Source: a virus
Length of the DNA stretch: 36,457 nt
Direction: 5' to 3' (one strand)
IMG/VR virus record: IMGVR_UViG_3300035670_000696
Location: 1-36,457 of that record
This document shows positions 1 to 5,995 of the stretch, in pieces (within the stretch, counting starts at the first letter, position 1; every line of letters begins with the position of its first letter). The position numbers were made by a program, and so were the translations under genes. The notes under the pieces were generated by a model. The model had not been told where the DNA came from. It saw only the letters and a program-made list of their open reading frames with translations, and ran no database searches.

Positions 1-140
1 GTCAAGCGCAAACGCGCTAATCGGGGACCCCCCTATCGTCAGTGCGCTACAGAGTGGGGCACCAGGGGGCGACAGTTTGTCGTTGGTGTCGAGATATCGA
101 CCGAGGGGTGTTCAGGTCTGTACGACCGTGTGGGCGACGC
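1..140. other. Non-coding left end of the phage genome
   Basis: No convincing gene is seen here. The last early-operon gene stops at 141 on the minus strand, so this stretch is its 3' trailer plus the genome terminus. It holds a small hairpin at 5-18 (AGCGC, loop AAAC, GCGCT) and an inverted repeat at 88-101 (GTCGA-GATA-TCGAC). A G/C-run block ATCGGGGACCCCCC resembles a block near the right end (ATCGGGACCCC). These may belong to a cos/packaging site or to a terminator for the leftward operon; the sequence does not decide between them. Confidence 0.5.
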
Positions 141-866
141 CTAGAGGGTGTGTGTGGCCTCGTAGAAGGCGTCGATGCGCTGCGTGAAGGTGGCGCGGAG
201 TGTTTCGTAGTGGGCGTGGGCGTGCTTGACCTCGAGGCGGGCTTGGTCAAGTTGGTCAGGTGTCCACGCGATGCCGTAGGGGGTCCAGCCGTGGGCGGTG
301 ACCTGTTCGCGGGTCCATTGGTTCGTTGGGGCGTGTATCAGGACGGGTGTGCCGGACAGGACGGCTTCGAGGTTCACTGCGGTGAACGGGTCGAACGAGA
401 TCAGGTGGTCGAGGGTGCGGAGTCGTGCGGCGAGTTGTGGGCGTGTCGGGTAGTTGTGGCGTCCGATGTGTTCAGCGCCGTCGGGTATCACTGCGGGGTC
501 TGCGTGGCCTTTCCCGACCCAGTAGGCGACGCCGGATCGTGGCCCGTCGTAGGGGGTCCAGAGGTCGGGTTCGATGATGTCCACGGTCAGCAGGGGCCAG
601 TCACCCATGCCGGTTTCCCAGGCGTAGATCGGTCCGTCGTTCGGTAGGTGGGCGCGGTTCAGTAGCCACCGGATGATGCGGTCTGATCCGAGTGGGTTGT
701 CCGGTGTCACCTCCGGGTAGACGGCGATGCAGTCGGCTGGTCGTTCACGGTAGGACATGACTGCGCGGGATCCGCGTGCCTCGATCTCGTCGCGTAGCAC
801 ATGCAGTGCGCGGATGCCGCCGCTCATGTGGTAGTAGCCGCCGATGTGCAGGCAGTAGGGCCTCAC
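141..866 (-). CDS. GT-B-fold glycosyltransferase-like protein
   Basis: A predicted 241-residue protein resembling the C-terminal half of GT-B glycosyltransferases. An N-terminal GGYYHMSGG loop precedes a Rossmann-like region, and the SFDPFTAVNLEAVLSGTPVLI region (about residues 157-177) matches the nucleotide-sugar-binding motif in which a Glu (E168) contacts the donor ribose. At 241 residues it is short for a full two-domain GT-B enzyme. The start is taken as the GTG at 866 because it overlaps the TGA of the upstream transglycosylase gene as GTGA, the coupling used throughout this genome. It is the last gene of the early operon. The substrate is unknown; cell-envelope glycans are a guess from its coupling to a wall-active enzyme. 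Confidence 0.6.
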   Translation of the reverse strand: MRPYCLHIGGYYHMSGGIRALHVLRDEIEARGSRAVMSYRERPADCIAVYPEVTPDNPLGSDRIIRWLLNRAHLPNDGPIYAWETGMGDWPLLTVDIIEPDLWTPYDGPRSGVAYWVGKGHADPAVIPDGAEHIGRHNYPTRPQLAARLRTLDHLISFDPFTAVNLEAVLSGTPVLIHAPTNQWTREQVTAHGWTPYGIAWTPDQLDQARLEVKHAHAHYETLRATFTQRIDAFYEATHTL

Positions 867-1324
867 TCTGACATTCCAGGTGGACAGGGCACGGGCGGGT
901 AGTGCCAGTGGTGTGCGCCTTCGCCGTGTCGGTACGCGGTCCAGAAGGCGCGGTCCTGGTAGTACCTGTTCCACTTGTGGATCGGTACGTCGCGTAGGGC
1001 TTTGATCTCGTCGCGTCGAGGTGATCCCTTGGGTTCCTCGTCCAGCATCATCCACACGAGGCCGTCGCGCCATTGACGGTCGAGGAACTGATACGCGCCT
1101 CTCGCGCTGGATGATTTGTTGGCGGCTCGATAGTCGCCTCGAGATTCCCGCTGGATGATGCAGCGGCGGGTTCCTTCGTGTTTCGGGTTGTACCACTCGC
1201 CTGTGTAGAGGCTGCTGTGGATGCCGCGCATGTCGGTGGCGCGTGATTCGAGTCGGTCGATCCCGTCTGCGGGGATCGGTGCGAGGGTGACGGTCAGGGC
1301 TAGGGCGGTGCTCATGAGGATCAT
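863..1324 (-). CDS. Secreted Rpf-like transglycosylase
   Basis: A 153-residue protein predicted to cleave peptidoglycan glycan strands. The N-terminus (residues 1-20) is hydrophobic and ends in a plausible signal-peptidase region. It is followed by a lysozyme-fold motif of the resuscitation-promoting-factor type: C55, catalytic-type E60 in QRESRGDYRA, then SARGAYQF (about residues 73-80), with WNRYYQDRAFWTAYRHGEGAHHW as the C-terminal helix region. A GGAG ribosome site precedes the ATG at 1324. It is unusual in being encoded at the end of the early operon, far from the holin and endolysin genes, and translationally coupled to a glycosyltransferase. Roles in DNA entry, wall remodelling or superinfection exclusion are possible; the family assignment is more secure than the role. 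Confidence 0.65.
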   Translation of the reverse strand: MILMSTALALTVTLAPIPADGIDRLESRATDMRGIHSSLYTGEWYNPKHEGTRRCIIQRESRGDYRAANKSSSARGAYQFLDRQWRDGLVWMMLDEEPKGSPRRDEIKALRDVPIHKWNRYYQDRAFWTAYRHGEGAHHWHYPPVPCPPGMSE

Positions 1325-1350
1325 CGTTCTCCAATGCCAGAGGGTCAGGT

Positions 1351-1638
1351 CTAGGCGTTGGGCATAGGCGGCTCCTTCGTGCGCAGGACGAGGACTTGGT
1401 AGATCGCTTCTACGAGGGCGTCGTCGCGTCCGGCTTCGTATCCGGCTTGGTACGCGTTGTCGATGACACGGCAGGTGTAGCAGTCGCGTCGTTCGGGTTT
1501 GCCGAGACCTGGCGGGCAGTCGGCGTGATGGCTATTCCCAGGAGTTGCGTAGCCATCCTTCGGCGTGCGCCGCTGCTGGGTGTTCTCCGACCCAGGTGTG
1601 GCAGGGTCGGCAGAGAAGCGCGAGGTTGTCCAGGTCAT
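1351..1638 (-). CDS. Small Cys-rich protein overlapping the HNH gene
   Basis: A reading frame of 95 residues whose C-terminal half looks real: CPPGLGKPERRDCYTC followed by an amphipathic AYQAGYEAGRDDALVEAI helix, similar to small zinc-binding proteins of actinophages. No ATG, GTG or TTG occurs near the end of the upstream HNH gene. The only well-placed start is the ATG at 1638, preceded by GGAGG at 8 nt. That places 107 bp inside the HNH gene in another frame, so the N-terminal half has unusual composition. Either this long overlap is real or a rarer start codon near 1535 is used. Function unknown. Confidence 0.45.
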   Translation of the reverse strand: MTWTTSRFSADPATPGSENTQQRRTPKDGYATPGNSHHADCPPGLGKPERRDCYTCRVIDNAYQAGYEAGRDDALVEAIYQVLVLRTKEPPMPNA

Positions 1639-1813
1639 CGAGTGATCCTCCACGGGCGCGGGTCTTGATTTCGTGAACGTCGGTGGCGTACGTCGTGTGG
1701 CAGCGTTGGCAGAGCGGGTTATCCGCGAGGAGTGCGGCGACCAGGGGTCGGCGGGAGGACCTGTACAAACGTTCCCGCTTTGCGCTGCGGCGGCGCAGAG
1801 GCGTACGTTTCAC
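1532..1813 (-). CDS. Small HNH endonuclease
   Basis: A 93-residue protein with a complete HNH (beta-beta-alpha metal) signature: a CQRC pair, DVHEIKTRARGGSLDDLDNL (about residues 45-64) and LLCRPCH. The basic N-terminus (MKRTPLRRRSAKRERLYRS) is typical of small phage HNH proteins. The start is a GTG at 1813, giving a 95-bp overlap with the upstream zinc-finger gene. HNH nucleases near phage termini assist terminase in cos cleavage in HK97-like systems. If the genome circularises, this gene lies about 1.9 kb from the terminase-side end, so a packaging role is possible but not shown. Confidence 0.8.
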   Translation of the reverse strand: MKRTPLRRRSAKRERLYRSSRRPLVAALLADNPLCQRCHTTYATDVHEIKTRARGGSLDDLDNLALLCRPCHTWVGEHPAAAHAEGWLRNSWE

Positions 1814-1904
1814 CGTGCGCCAGCCGCATGTGCAGGTACAGGTCCTCGATGGGCTGCTCTGACTGTGCTTTCGCGCCGCACTTGGAGCAGGTGTACGCGC
1901 CCAT
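1719..1904 (-). CDS. C2H2-type zinc-finger microprotein
   Basis: A 61-residue protein starting MGAYTCSKCGAKAQ, with a second ligand pair in HMRLAH, giving a CxxC...HxxxxH zinc-binding pattern in residues 5-30. The ATG at 1904 overlaps the SSB stop codon as TGATG, which fixes the start. The C-terminal half, after the finger, is low in recognisable structure and shares 95 bp with the HNH gene in another frame. A nucleic-acid-binding role is likely from the fold; the target is unknown. Confidence 0.6.
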   Translation of the reverse strand: MGAYTCSKCGAKAQSEQPIEDLYLHMRLAHGETYASAPPQRKAGTFVQVLPPTPGRRTPRG

Positions 1905-2344
1905 CAGAACGGCGGTATCTCGTCGGCGAGGTCGTGTGCGCCTGGTGTCGCCCAGGGATCAACTGATACACCGTCGGTCGCCTCTCGCCGTGTCGCTCGG
2001 TTCACCTTCGCGCTGGACCGTCGGAGATCGAGTGCAACTGAGTCGGCATCCACCTCGGTGATCTTGCGGGTGTCGCCGTCTTTCTCGTAGGTCCGTGTCC
2101 GCAAGCGTCCGGTGACGGTCACGGCGTCACCTTTCTGCAAGGTCTCGCAGGCGTTCTCCGCCATCTGACGCCACAGCACGACATCGACGTAGGTGGTTTC
2201 GCCATCGAGCCATTTGCCGTTCTCGTCCTGCTTGCGTTCGTTGCAGGCGACAGCGATGTTGCATCGTGCGATGCCTGACTGTGTGAACGTGAGGTCCGGG
2301 TCTCGGGTGAGGTTTCCGGTTGCGGTGATACGGGGCAGTGCCAT
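1904..2344 (-). CDS. ssb: Single-stranded DNA-binding protein
   Basis: A 146-residue OB-fold SSB that coats single-stranded DNA during phage replication and recombination. The N-terminal TATGNLTRDPDLTFTQSG and the core around YVDVVLWRQMAENACETLQKGDAV are diagnostic. The linker is polar, and the C-terminus ends in DEIPPF, the acidic/hydrophobic tail that recruits partner proteins. Length is normal for a phage SSB. It sits in the early operon among recombination genes, with TGATG junctions on both sides indicating coupled translation. Confidence 0.95.
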   Translation of the reverse strand: MALPRITATGNLTRDPDLTFTQSGIARCNIAVACNERKQDENGKWLDGETTYVDVVLWRQMAENACETLQKGDAVTVTGRLRTRTYEKDGDTRKITEVDADSVALDLRRSSAKVNRATRREATDGVSVDPWATPGAHDLADEIPPF

Positions 2345-2430
2345 CAGTGTTTCCTCTCATGTTGGGTGTTGCAGTTACCTCGATAGGTCCACGCGCCGCA
2401 GCGTGTGCAGCGGGTGACGGGTTCGCTCAT
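2344..2430 (-). CDS. 28-residue Cys-rich microprotein
   Basis: A very small gene (MSEPVTRCTRCGAWTYRGNC and a short tail ending HERKH) with a CxxC pair and further Cys/His ligands, suggesting a single zinc knuckle. Support for its reality comes from position: its ATG overlaps the WhiB stop (ATGA) and its TGA overlaps the SSB start (TGATG), exactly filling the space between them. Function unknown. Confidence 0.55.
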   Translation of the reverse strand: MSEPVTRCTRCGAWTYRGNCNTQHERKH

Positions 2431-2780
2431 GATCGCCTCGTTGTGGTTCCGAGTGCCCGGATCATGGTCACGCTGATGTTGCGGTTCTTCTTGCGGTGTT
2501 GCCGTCGGGCCTCGGGTGTCCAGCCGCCCCAGATGCCGTGCTGATCCATCCAGCCTGCCTCGAGGCAGTAGGGCTGCACGGGGCAACCCTGGCAGATGCG
2601 CATGACTTGACCGACTGCGCTTGATTCGCCTACCTGTGGGTAGAACGCCTCAGGGTCAGTTCCGACGCAGGAGGCGTATTCGCGCCAATCCTCGGGCGGT
2701 TCACAGGTCGGGCAGGCGATCTTGTCCGGTATCGGGTCGTGGCCGCACGGCGGGAATCCCTTGGGGGCGAGTTGGATCAT
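2427..2780 (-). CDS. WhiB-family iron-sulfur transcription regulator
   Basis: A 117-residue WhiB-like protein, a family restricted to actinobacteria and their phages. Four cysteines (C38, C63, C66, C72) match the C-Xn-C-x2-C-x5-C ligands of the [4Fe-4S] cluster. The G(I/V)WGG turn, here HGIWGGWTPEARRQHR (residues 81-96), is followed by a basic C-terminal tail for DNA contact. Residues 1-30 carry three additional cysteines (C12, C23, C26). WhiB proteins bind the primary sigma factor, so this one could redirect host or phage transcription. It is coupled by ATGA to its neighbours. Confidence 0.92.
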   Translation of the reverse strand: MIQLAPKGFPPCGHDPIPDKIACPTCEPPEDWREYASCVGTDPEAFYPQVGESSAVGQVMRICQGCPVQPYCLEAGWMDQHGIWGGWTPEARRQHRKKNRNISVTMIRALGTTTRRS

Positions 2781-3112
2781 GCGTAACCCGCCTCCAACAG
2801 AAGCGGCACGAACGCGCCGAATCGGATGATCACCGGCCAGTCCTCTATCGACGCTGGCCCTTGACCGTCGAGCCGCAGCACCGCGAACGGCAAGCGCGTG
2901 CCGTCGCCGCGTTCGGCCTGCTGACGCAGTGCAGCGGACGGGTTGAACCCGCGCCGCGCCTTCACCTCGATGTCGAGACCTGGCACCCCGGTGATATCAC
3001 TGCCAGCACGTCCAGCCCCGACGGGTTCCGCGTACGGGAATCCGTGCGTGCGTAGGTAGTCCGCGACGATTCTCTGGCTCGCGTAGCCTCTGTGCTTCCG
3101 GTGCTGACTCAT
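2777..3112 (-). CDS. PD-(D/E)xK nuclease, Hjc-like
   Basis: A 111-residue protein with a compact restriction-endonuclease fold. GYASQRIVADYLRTHGF forms the first helix, and GSDITGVPGLDIEVKAR (about residues 37-53) supplies the D...D-x-E-x-K catalytic residues. This architecture is shared by Holliday-junction resolvases and VRR-like nucleases of phages. The start is the ATG at 3112 (MSQHRKHRG), overlapping the upstream stop as ATGA. Its position between the Erf-like and SSB genes supports a role in recombination or resolution of branched DNA. The exact substrate is inferred. Confidence 0.65.
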   Translation of the reverse strand: MSQHRKHRGYASQRIVADYLRTHGFPYAEPVGAGRAGSDITGVPGLDIEVKARRGFNPSAALRQQAERGDGTRLPFAVLRLDGQGPASIEDWPVIIRFGAFVPLLLEAGYA

Positions 3113-3222
3113 CGCTCCACCAATCCGCAGATCACACAGAAGTGACCGCAGGCGCAGTGGGGCCGATGGTTCGTTTCCGGTGGGCAGTTCTCCTGCCATT
3201 CGTGTTCACAGGTCTCGGTCAC
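3109..3222 (-). CDS. 37-residue zinc-ribbon microprotein
   Basis: A tiny gene starting GTG at 3222 (MTETCEHEWQENC) with a Cys-rich C-terminal part (CACGHFCVICGLVER). At least six Cys/His residues suit a zinc ribbon. The GTG overlaps the previous stop as GTGA and its TGA overlaps the next ATG, so it fits exactly in the coupled operon. Function unknown; similar mini zinc proteins occur repeatedly in this early region. Confidence 0.6.
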   Translation of the reverse strand: MTETCEHEWQENCPPETNHRPHCACGHFCVICGLVER

Positions 3223-3413
3223 GCGGCGTCCTCAGGTAGTTCCCATTCGGTCTCCGCGTCGAGGCGTTCCAGAATCTCGTCGTGCCGTTCCGCGTCCCAC
3301 ACATCGCGGGCAGCGACTCGGTAGCCGATCAGGTAGCCGGACATCACTCCGATGGCAAAGGCGTTCACCGCCCCGAACGCGAGACCGATAGCCAGTCCTA
3401 TCCAGAAGTTCAC
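3219..3413 (-). CDS. Small single-span membrane protein
   Basis: A 64-residue protein beginning at the GTG at 3413 (MNFWIGLAIGLAFGAVNAFA). A long hydrophobic, glycine-rich helix (about residues 3-27) is followed by a charged cytoplasmic-type tail containing DAERHDEILERLDAETEWEL. The GTGA overlap with the preceding small gene sets the start. It may pair with the adjacent 36-residue membrane protein. Possible roles include superinfection exclusion or membrane anchoring of replication; nothing in the sequence selects one. Confidence 0.6.
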   Translation of the reverse strand: MNFWIGLAIGLAFGAVNAFAIGVMSGYLIGYRVAARDVWDAERHDEILERLDAETEWELPEDAA

Positions 3414-3520
3414 GACAGGCCCTCGATCCACCCCGCGATGCCCATCAGGAACAGCAGGGCGATGGTGGCGGCGACACCGAGGACGCGGTAGCCGCGTTGG
3501 GTGATGCGGTAGCCGTTCAT
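3410..3520 (-). CDS. 36-residue membrane peptide
   Basis: A small gene (MNGYRITQRGYRVLGVAATI then a hydrophobic run ending GIAGWIEGLS) with a basic N-terminus and one transmembrane helix, about residues 13-30. The ATG at 3520 overlaps the Erf-like stop as ATGA and its own TGA overlaps the next GTG, supporting translation. Function unknown. Confidence 0.55.
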   Translation of the reverse strand: MNGYRITQRGYRVLGVAATIALLFLMGIAGWIEGLS

Positions 3521-4056
3521 GCGTCCACCGCCTCAGTGAAGTTGTGCTTCGACTCCAGGTATGCGTCACGCAAGACGGCGCGCTGCTCGTCTGTCATGTC
3601 GAACTCGGCGGCGCGCTTTGCGAGTTGATCCAGCGCGCCCATCTTCGGGGCGGCGATCATCGCGTCCAGCAGAGCCGCGTGCTGCTCCGCCGTCATCGTT
3701 TCCTTGGCGGGTTTGTCTTGCGCCTGTCGCTCTGCCTTGTCCATCTCCTCGCGTGACGGTCGCTTGCCCTTCGGTGACAGACCGAAGTTGGCGAGTGCGC
3801 GCCCGACGGCTGATGTCTCGCCGTTCTCTAACGCTGAGGTCTTATTGACGTTGCTCGATCCGACCCATTCTTCGGCGTAGCCGGTCGATGATGGTGCCTC
3901 GTCCTGATAGTCGCGGTAGGCGTACGCCTTCACGATGAACCGCTTCTCGTCTTGGTACACGAGTTCGGTATGGATGCGCCCGTTCGGGTACGCCTCCCAG
4001 AACTTGTGCAGCCGCGTGTCTACATCCTCGTAATCGTTCCGGTTGTATCCGGGCAT
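3517..4056 (-). CDS. Erf-like single-strand annealing protein
   Basis: A 179-residue protein with the segment SALENGETSAVGRALANFGL (about residues 75-94), which resembles the core of Erf/Rad52-superfamily single-strand annealing proteins in actinophages. It is preceded by an alpha/beta region (GRIHTELVY...FIVKAYAYRD). The C-terminal third (EQHAALLDAMIAAPKMGALDQLAKRA) is helical and resembles tails that bind SSB or partners. GTGGAG lies 7 nt before the ATG. Neighbours include a resolvase-like nuclease and SSB, which fits a phage recombination module. Family assignment is by motif only. Confidence 0.55.
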   Translation of the reverse strand: MPGYNRNDYEDVDTRLHKFWEAYPNGRIHTELVYQDEKRFIVKAYAYRDYQDEAPSSTGYAEEWVGSSNVNKTSALENGETSAVGRALANFGLSPKGKRPSREEMDKAERQAQDKPAKETMTAEQHAALLDAMIAAPKMGALDQLAKRAAEFDMTDEQRAVLRDAYLESKHNFTEAVDA

Positions 4057-4057
4057 C

Positions 4058-4417
4058 TCAGAACTCCACTTCAGTCGTGTACGGGTACTTGCCTGGGTGC
4101 TGGGCTCGGTAGTAGTTGGCGATCCATGACTTCATGATCTGGTCGCGGCGTTCCTCGACGGCGCGGTGTGCGGCTTCGACCTCGCGTGCGGCGCGGCGTG
4201 ATTCCAAGACATCGATGCCCCAATGCGCGGCCCATTTGCCGAGGTCCTTCGCGTCGGTGAACCCGTCGCCGTACAGGTCGGCGAGGCTGACGCCTTCCCA
4301 GCGTTCCAGTTCGTCGAGCCGCTTGACCTGAGCCATGGTCGCTGGCTCGTTTCGCACGATCTCCCAGCGCACATCAGTCGGGTGCGGCACGTTGGCCGGG
4401 TCGCTGACGCGGATCAT
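4058..4417 (-). CDS. Conserved-looking hypothetical early protein
   Basis: A 119-residue soluble protein. Residues 25-65 (EPATMAQVKRLDELERWEG...ADLYGDGFTDAKDLGKWAAHWGID) look like a small helical domain with a glycine turn. A long basic/acidic helix follows (ESRRAAREVEAAHRAVEERRDQI) that could form a coiled coil. No catalytic motif is recognised. It lies one base before the Erf-like gene, so it probably belongs to the recombination unit, and it overlaps the upstream gene by ATGA. Confidence 0.65.
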   Translation of the reverse strand: MIRVSDPANVPHPTDVRWEIVRNEPATMAQVKRLDELERWEGVSLADLYGDGFTDAKDLGKWAAHWGIDVLESRRAAREVEAAHRAVEERRDQIMKSWIANYYRAQHPGKYPYTTEVEF

Positions 4418-4689
4418 CGGGTGTTCGTGCAGCCGGGCGCAGCGTGGACACGCTGGCAGTTGGAGCAGAGTCGGTAGATCCCCGCGTCGGTCGGTTCAGG
4501 CAGGCGAGTGAGGCCGGCCAGGGCGCGGATGTCATCGAGGGCGCGCAGGATCGCTGTGTCGTTGCCTTGCCGGTTCGCCACATGAAGGGCGAGGAACGCG
4601 GCGATGATTGTGTCACTGTCCACGATCTCTGACGCCAGCCGGATCAGTATCCGGTCCAGGTCGTCGTCGGGTAGGAGTGTGCGGGGCAT
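4414..4689 (-). CDS. Hypothetical protein with C-terminal Cys motif
   Basis: A 91-residue protein, mostly helical, with a C-terminal CSNCQRVHAAPGC segment that may bind a metal. AAGGA is spaced 5 nt from the ATG at 4689. It is the first gene after a hairpin-bearing gap at 4786-4808, so it may be the first gene of a sub-operon running through the recombination genes. I do not recognise the family. Confidence 0.6.
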   Translation of the reverse strand: MPRTLLPDDDLDRILIRLASEIVDSDTIIAAFLALHVANRQGNDTAILRALDDIRALAGLTRLPEPTDAGIYRLCSNCQRVHAAPGCTNTR

Positions 4690-4785
4690 CGTGGTCCTTT
4701 CTAGCGGTGGGGTGTGACGGGGGTGGGGACGGGGTGCAGGTACGGCCTCACCAGGAAGGGATGGGTCATGGGCCGCCCTTGGCGT

Positions 4786-4808
4786 GGGGTCTGTCGCTTT
4801 GACACCCC
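4786..4808 (-). terminator. Hairpin after the 67-aa gene
   Basis: An imperfect stem-loop with GGGGT/ACCCC outer arms and an inner GTC/GAC pair, followed on the minus strand by G/C-rich DNA without a U tract. It lies 15 bp past the stop of the gene at 4823-5026. A terminator or RNA stabiliser is plausible. The gap from 4690 to 4822 otherwise holds no convincing gene. Confidence 0.35.
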
Positions 4809-4822
4809 GCCCCCTGGCTCGG

Positions 4823-5026
4823 TTACAGGTTCGAGTTGATCAGGCGGAGGTCGGCGGAGCGAAAGCGGAACGGGCCGCACTCGATCCAGGCGTCACGGCT
4901 TGGACCTGGTACTCCGCCGGAGGCGGTTACGCGGAGCAGGTCGTCGTCGAGGTAGGTCGCCTCGCGGTTTCCCTGTGAGGGGATAGTGCAGGGTGTTCCG
5001 GCTTTGATCTCGGCGTAAGTGGCCAT
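4823..5026 (-). CDS. Small hypothetical protein
   Basis: A 67-residue, beta-rich-looking protein (MATYAEIKAGTPCTIPSQGN...GPFRFRSADLRLINSNL). AAGGA lies upstream of the ATG at 5026. It is isolated between two hairpins (5061-5095 upstream and 4786-4808 downstream). No family is recognised. It could be the distal gene of the cassette driven from the promoter at 5490-5564 if the first hairpin is read through. Confidence 0.55.
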   Translation of the reverse strand: MATYAEIKAGTPCTIPSQGNREATYLDDDLLRVTASGGVPGPSRDAWIECGPFRFRSADLRLINSNL

Positions 5027-5060
5027 GGTTGTCCTTCGTGTGTTGGTTGGGTTGGGGGCC

Positions 5061-5095
5061 GGACCGGCGCGGGTGGGGGGACGCCGCGCCGATCC
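5061..5095 (-). terminator. Strong hairpin downstream of the 116-aa gene
   Basis: GGACCGGCGCGG pairs with CCGCGCCGATCC (one mismatch in 12) around an 11-nt loop, starting seven bases past the stop codon at 5102. There is no U run, which is common for GC-rich actinobacterial terminators. It would close the transcription unit that begins at the promoter module at 5490-5564. Confidence 0.55.
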
Positions 5096-5101
5096 GGGGT
5101 C

Positions 5102-5452
5102 TCAGATTTCCCAGACGGCCCAGGTGCCGTCGGGCCGGATCGTCGCGTAACTGCCCGTTGCGTTCTGGCTGTTCGCCTTGGCGACGAACTCGACGATCTC
5201 GCGGGCCATGCTGTAGTCCACCGCGCCGTCAAGTGGTGACGTTCCGGTGTACGCGAGGACGTAGACGCCTTCGATGGGATCGACCTCGACTGCTTCGGTC
5301 CAGATGCCTGCGACCTTGTTGCGGAGTGCAATCGGGACGAATACGGTCACGCCGCCTGGGTAGCCGCTCATAAGCGCCTTCGCTGCCGCGATCTGCATCG
5401 CGGTGGGGCACCAGCGTGTTTCCAGGTCGTCGATCAGTTCGGTTGTCATCAT
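5102..5452 (-). CDS. Hypothetical protein of a self-contained cassette
   Basis: A 116-residue acidic protein. Residues 5-30 are helical (ELIDDLETRWCPTAMQIAAAKAL), then beta-rich (GVTVFVPIALRNKVAGIWTEAVEVD), ending ATIRPDGTWAVWEI. The start is the ATG at 5452 with AGGAAGG 7 nt upstream; an in-frame ATG follows directly. No family is recognised. It has its own promoter module (5490-5564) and a hairpin after the stop, so it is a one-gene unit inside the early operon. Its promoter is shared with the DUF932 cassette at 31332-32505, so the two are probably co-regulated. Confidence 0.65.
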   Translation of the reverse strand: MMTTELIDDLETRWCPTAMQIAAAKALMSGYPGGVTVFVPIALRNKVAGIWTEAVEVDPIEGVYVLAYTGTSPLDGAVDYSMAREIVEFVAKANSQNATGSYATIRPDGTWAVWEI

Positions 5453-5489
5453 TGAAGTGCCTTCCTGTTGTCGGTGTTGCGGACAAGGG

Positions 5490-5564
5490 CAACACTATCG
5501 ACTCGACTGTGACTTTCCGGCACATTTCGCGTGGTTTCCGGGATCGTTATCAAGTCGTTATCAA
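5490..5564 (-). promoter_or_regulatory. Promoter/operator module, copy A
   Basis: Read on the minus strand: two tandem copies of TTGATAACGA with an 11-bp period (5564-5555 and 5553-5544), then about 45 bp later AAGTCACAGTC and a -10-like GATAGT (5499-5494). The predicted transcript start is near 5487, about 35 nt before the ATG at 5452. The same elements at almost identical spacing occur at 32511-32584. No good TTGACA -35 is present, suggesting activation or an extended promoter. The upstream repeats overlap the stop of the HNH gene (TGATAA). Confidence 0.6.
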
Positions 5565-5995
5565 CTGCGGCGGAGGGTCTTTTGTCGGTGGCACCAGGTG
5601 CAGAGGGCGCGAAGGTTGTCCCTCTCGTTCAGGCGGTCGATCTCGTCCTGGCTCCGCGCCGACGACAGAGGCACGATGTGGTCCACCTCGAGAGGGCCGG
5701 ACCTGCCGCAGCGTTCACACGCACCCCCGGCGCGCCGCAGCACAGCCTGCCTTTCCTTGTGGTACAGCGGCGACCGATACCCGCGCCGCCACGGTTGGCG
5801 TTGCAGTCGCTCCTCCTCAGTCTTAGGACCGAGGATCGGGTCATGCTCCGGGCAGAACGACTTAGCCGACCGGCGACCGCAGATGCGGCACGCCACCGGG
5901 GTCGCGTAATGCTGCCCCATGTGATCCGCGCACCGCGACTCGCCCGTGGTGACACGTTTGCCGCAGACGGTGCAGGCGCGAGGCAGTCCAGGCAT
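5561..5995 (-). CDS. HNH endonuclease with N-terminal zinc ribbons
   Basis: A 144-residue protein. Residues 8-52 contain several Cys/His pairs (CTVCGKRV, CADHMGQH, CRICGRR, FCPEH) that look like zinc ribbons. The C-terminal HNH domain (about residues 92-140) has CERCGRSGPLEVDHIVPLSS, RDNLRALCTWCH and the basic end RQKTLRRS. A homing or nicking nuclease role is expected from the family. It follows the Myb-like gene with no gap (TAG then ATG). Confidence 0.8.
   Translation of the reverse strand: MPGLPRACTVCGKRVTTGESRCADHMGQHYATPVACRICGRRSAKSFCPEHDPILGPKTEEERLQRQPWRRGYRSPLYHKERQAVLRRAGGACERCGRSGPLEVDHIVPLSSARSQDEIDRLNERDNLRALCTWCHRQKTLRRS

Noticed and set aside
141-1334. A 397-codon version of the left-end glycosyltransferase
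   Set aside because: The upstream part runs out of frame through the transglycosylase gene and has Arg/His/Pro-rich shadow composition. The GTG at 866 in a GTGA overlap is preferred.
4701-4769. 22-codon mini frame (MTHPFLVRPYLHPVPTPVTP...)
   Set aside because: Low-complexity proline content and a weak ribosome site; not distinguishable from chance.
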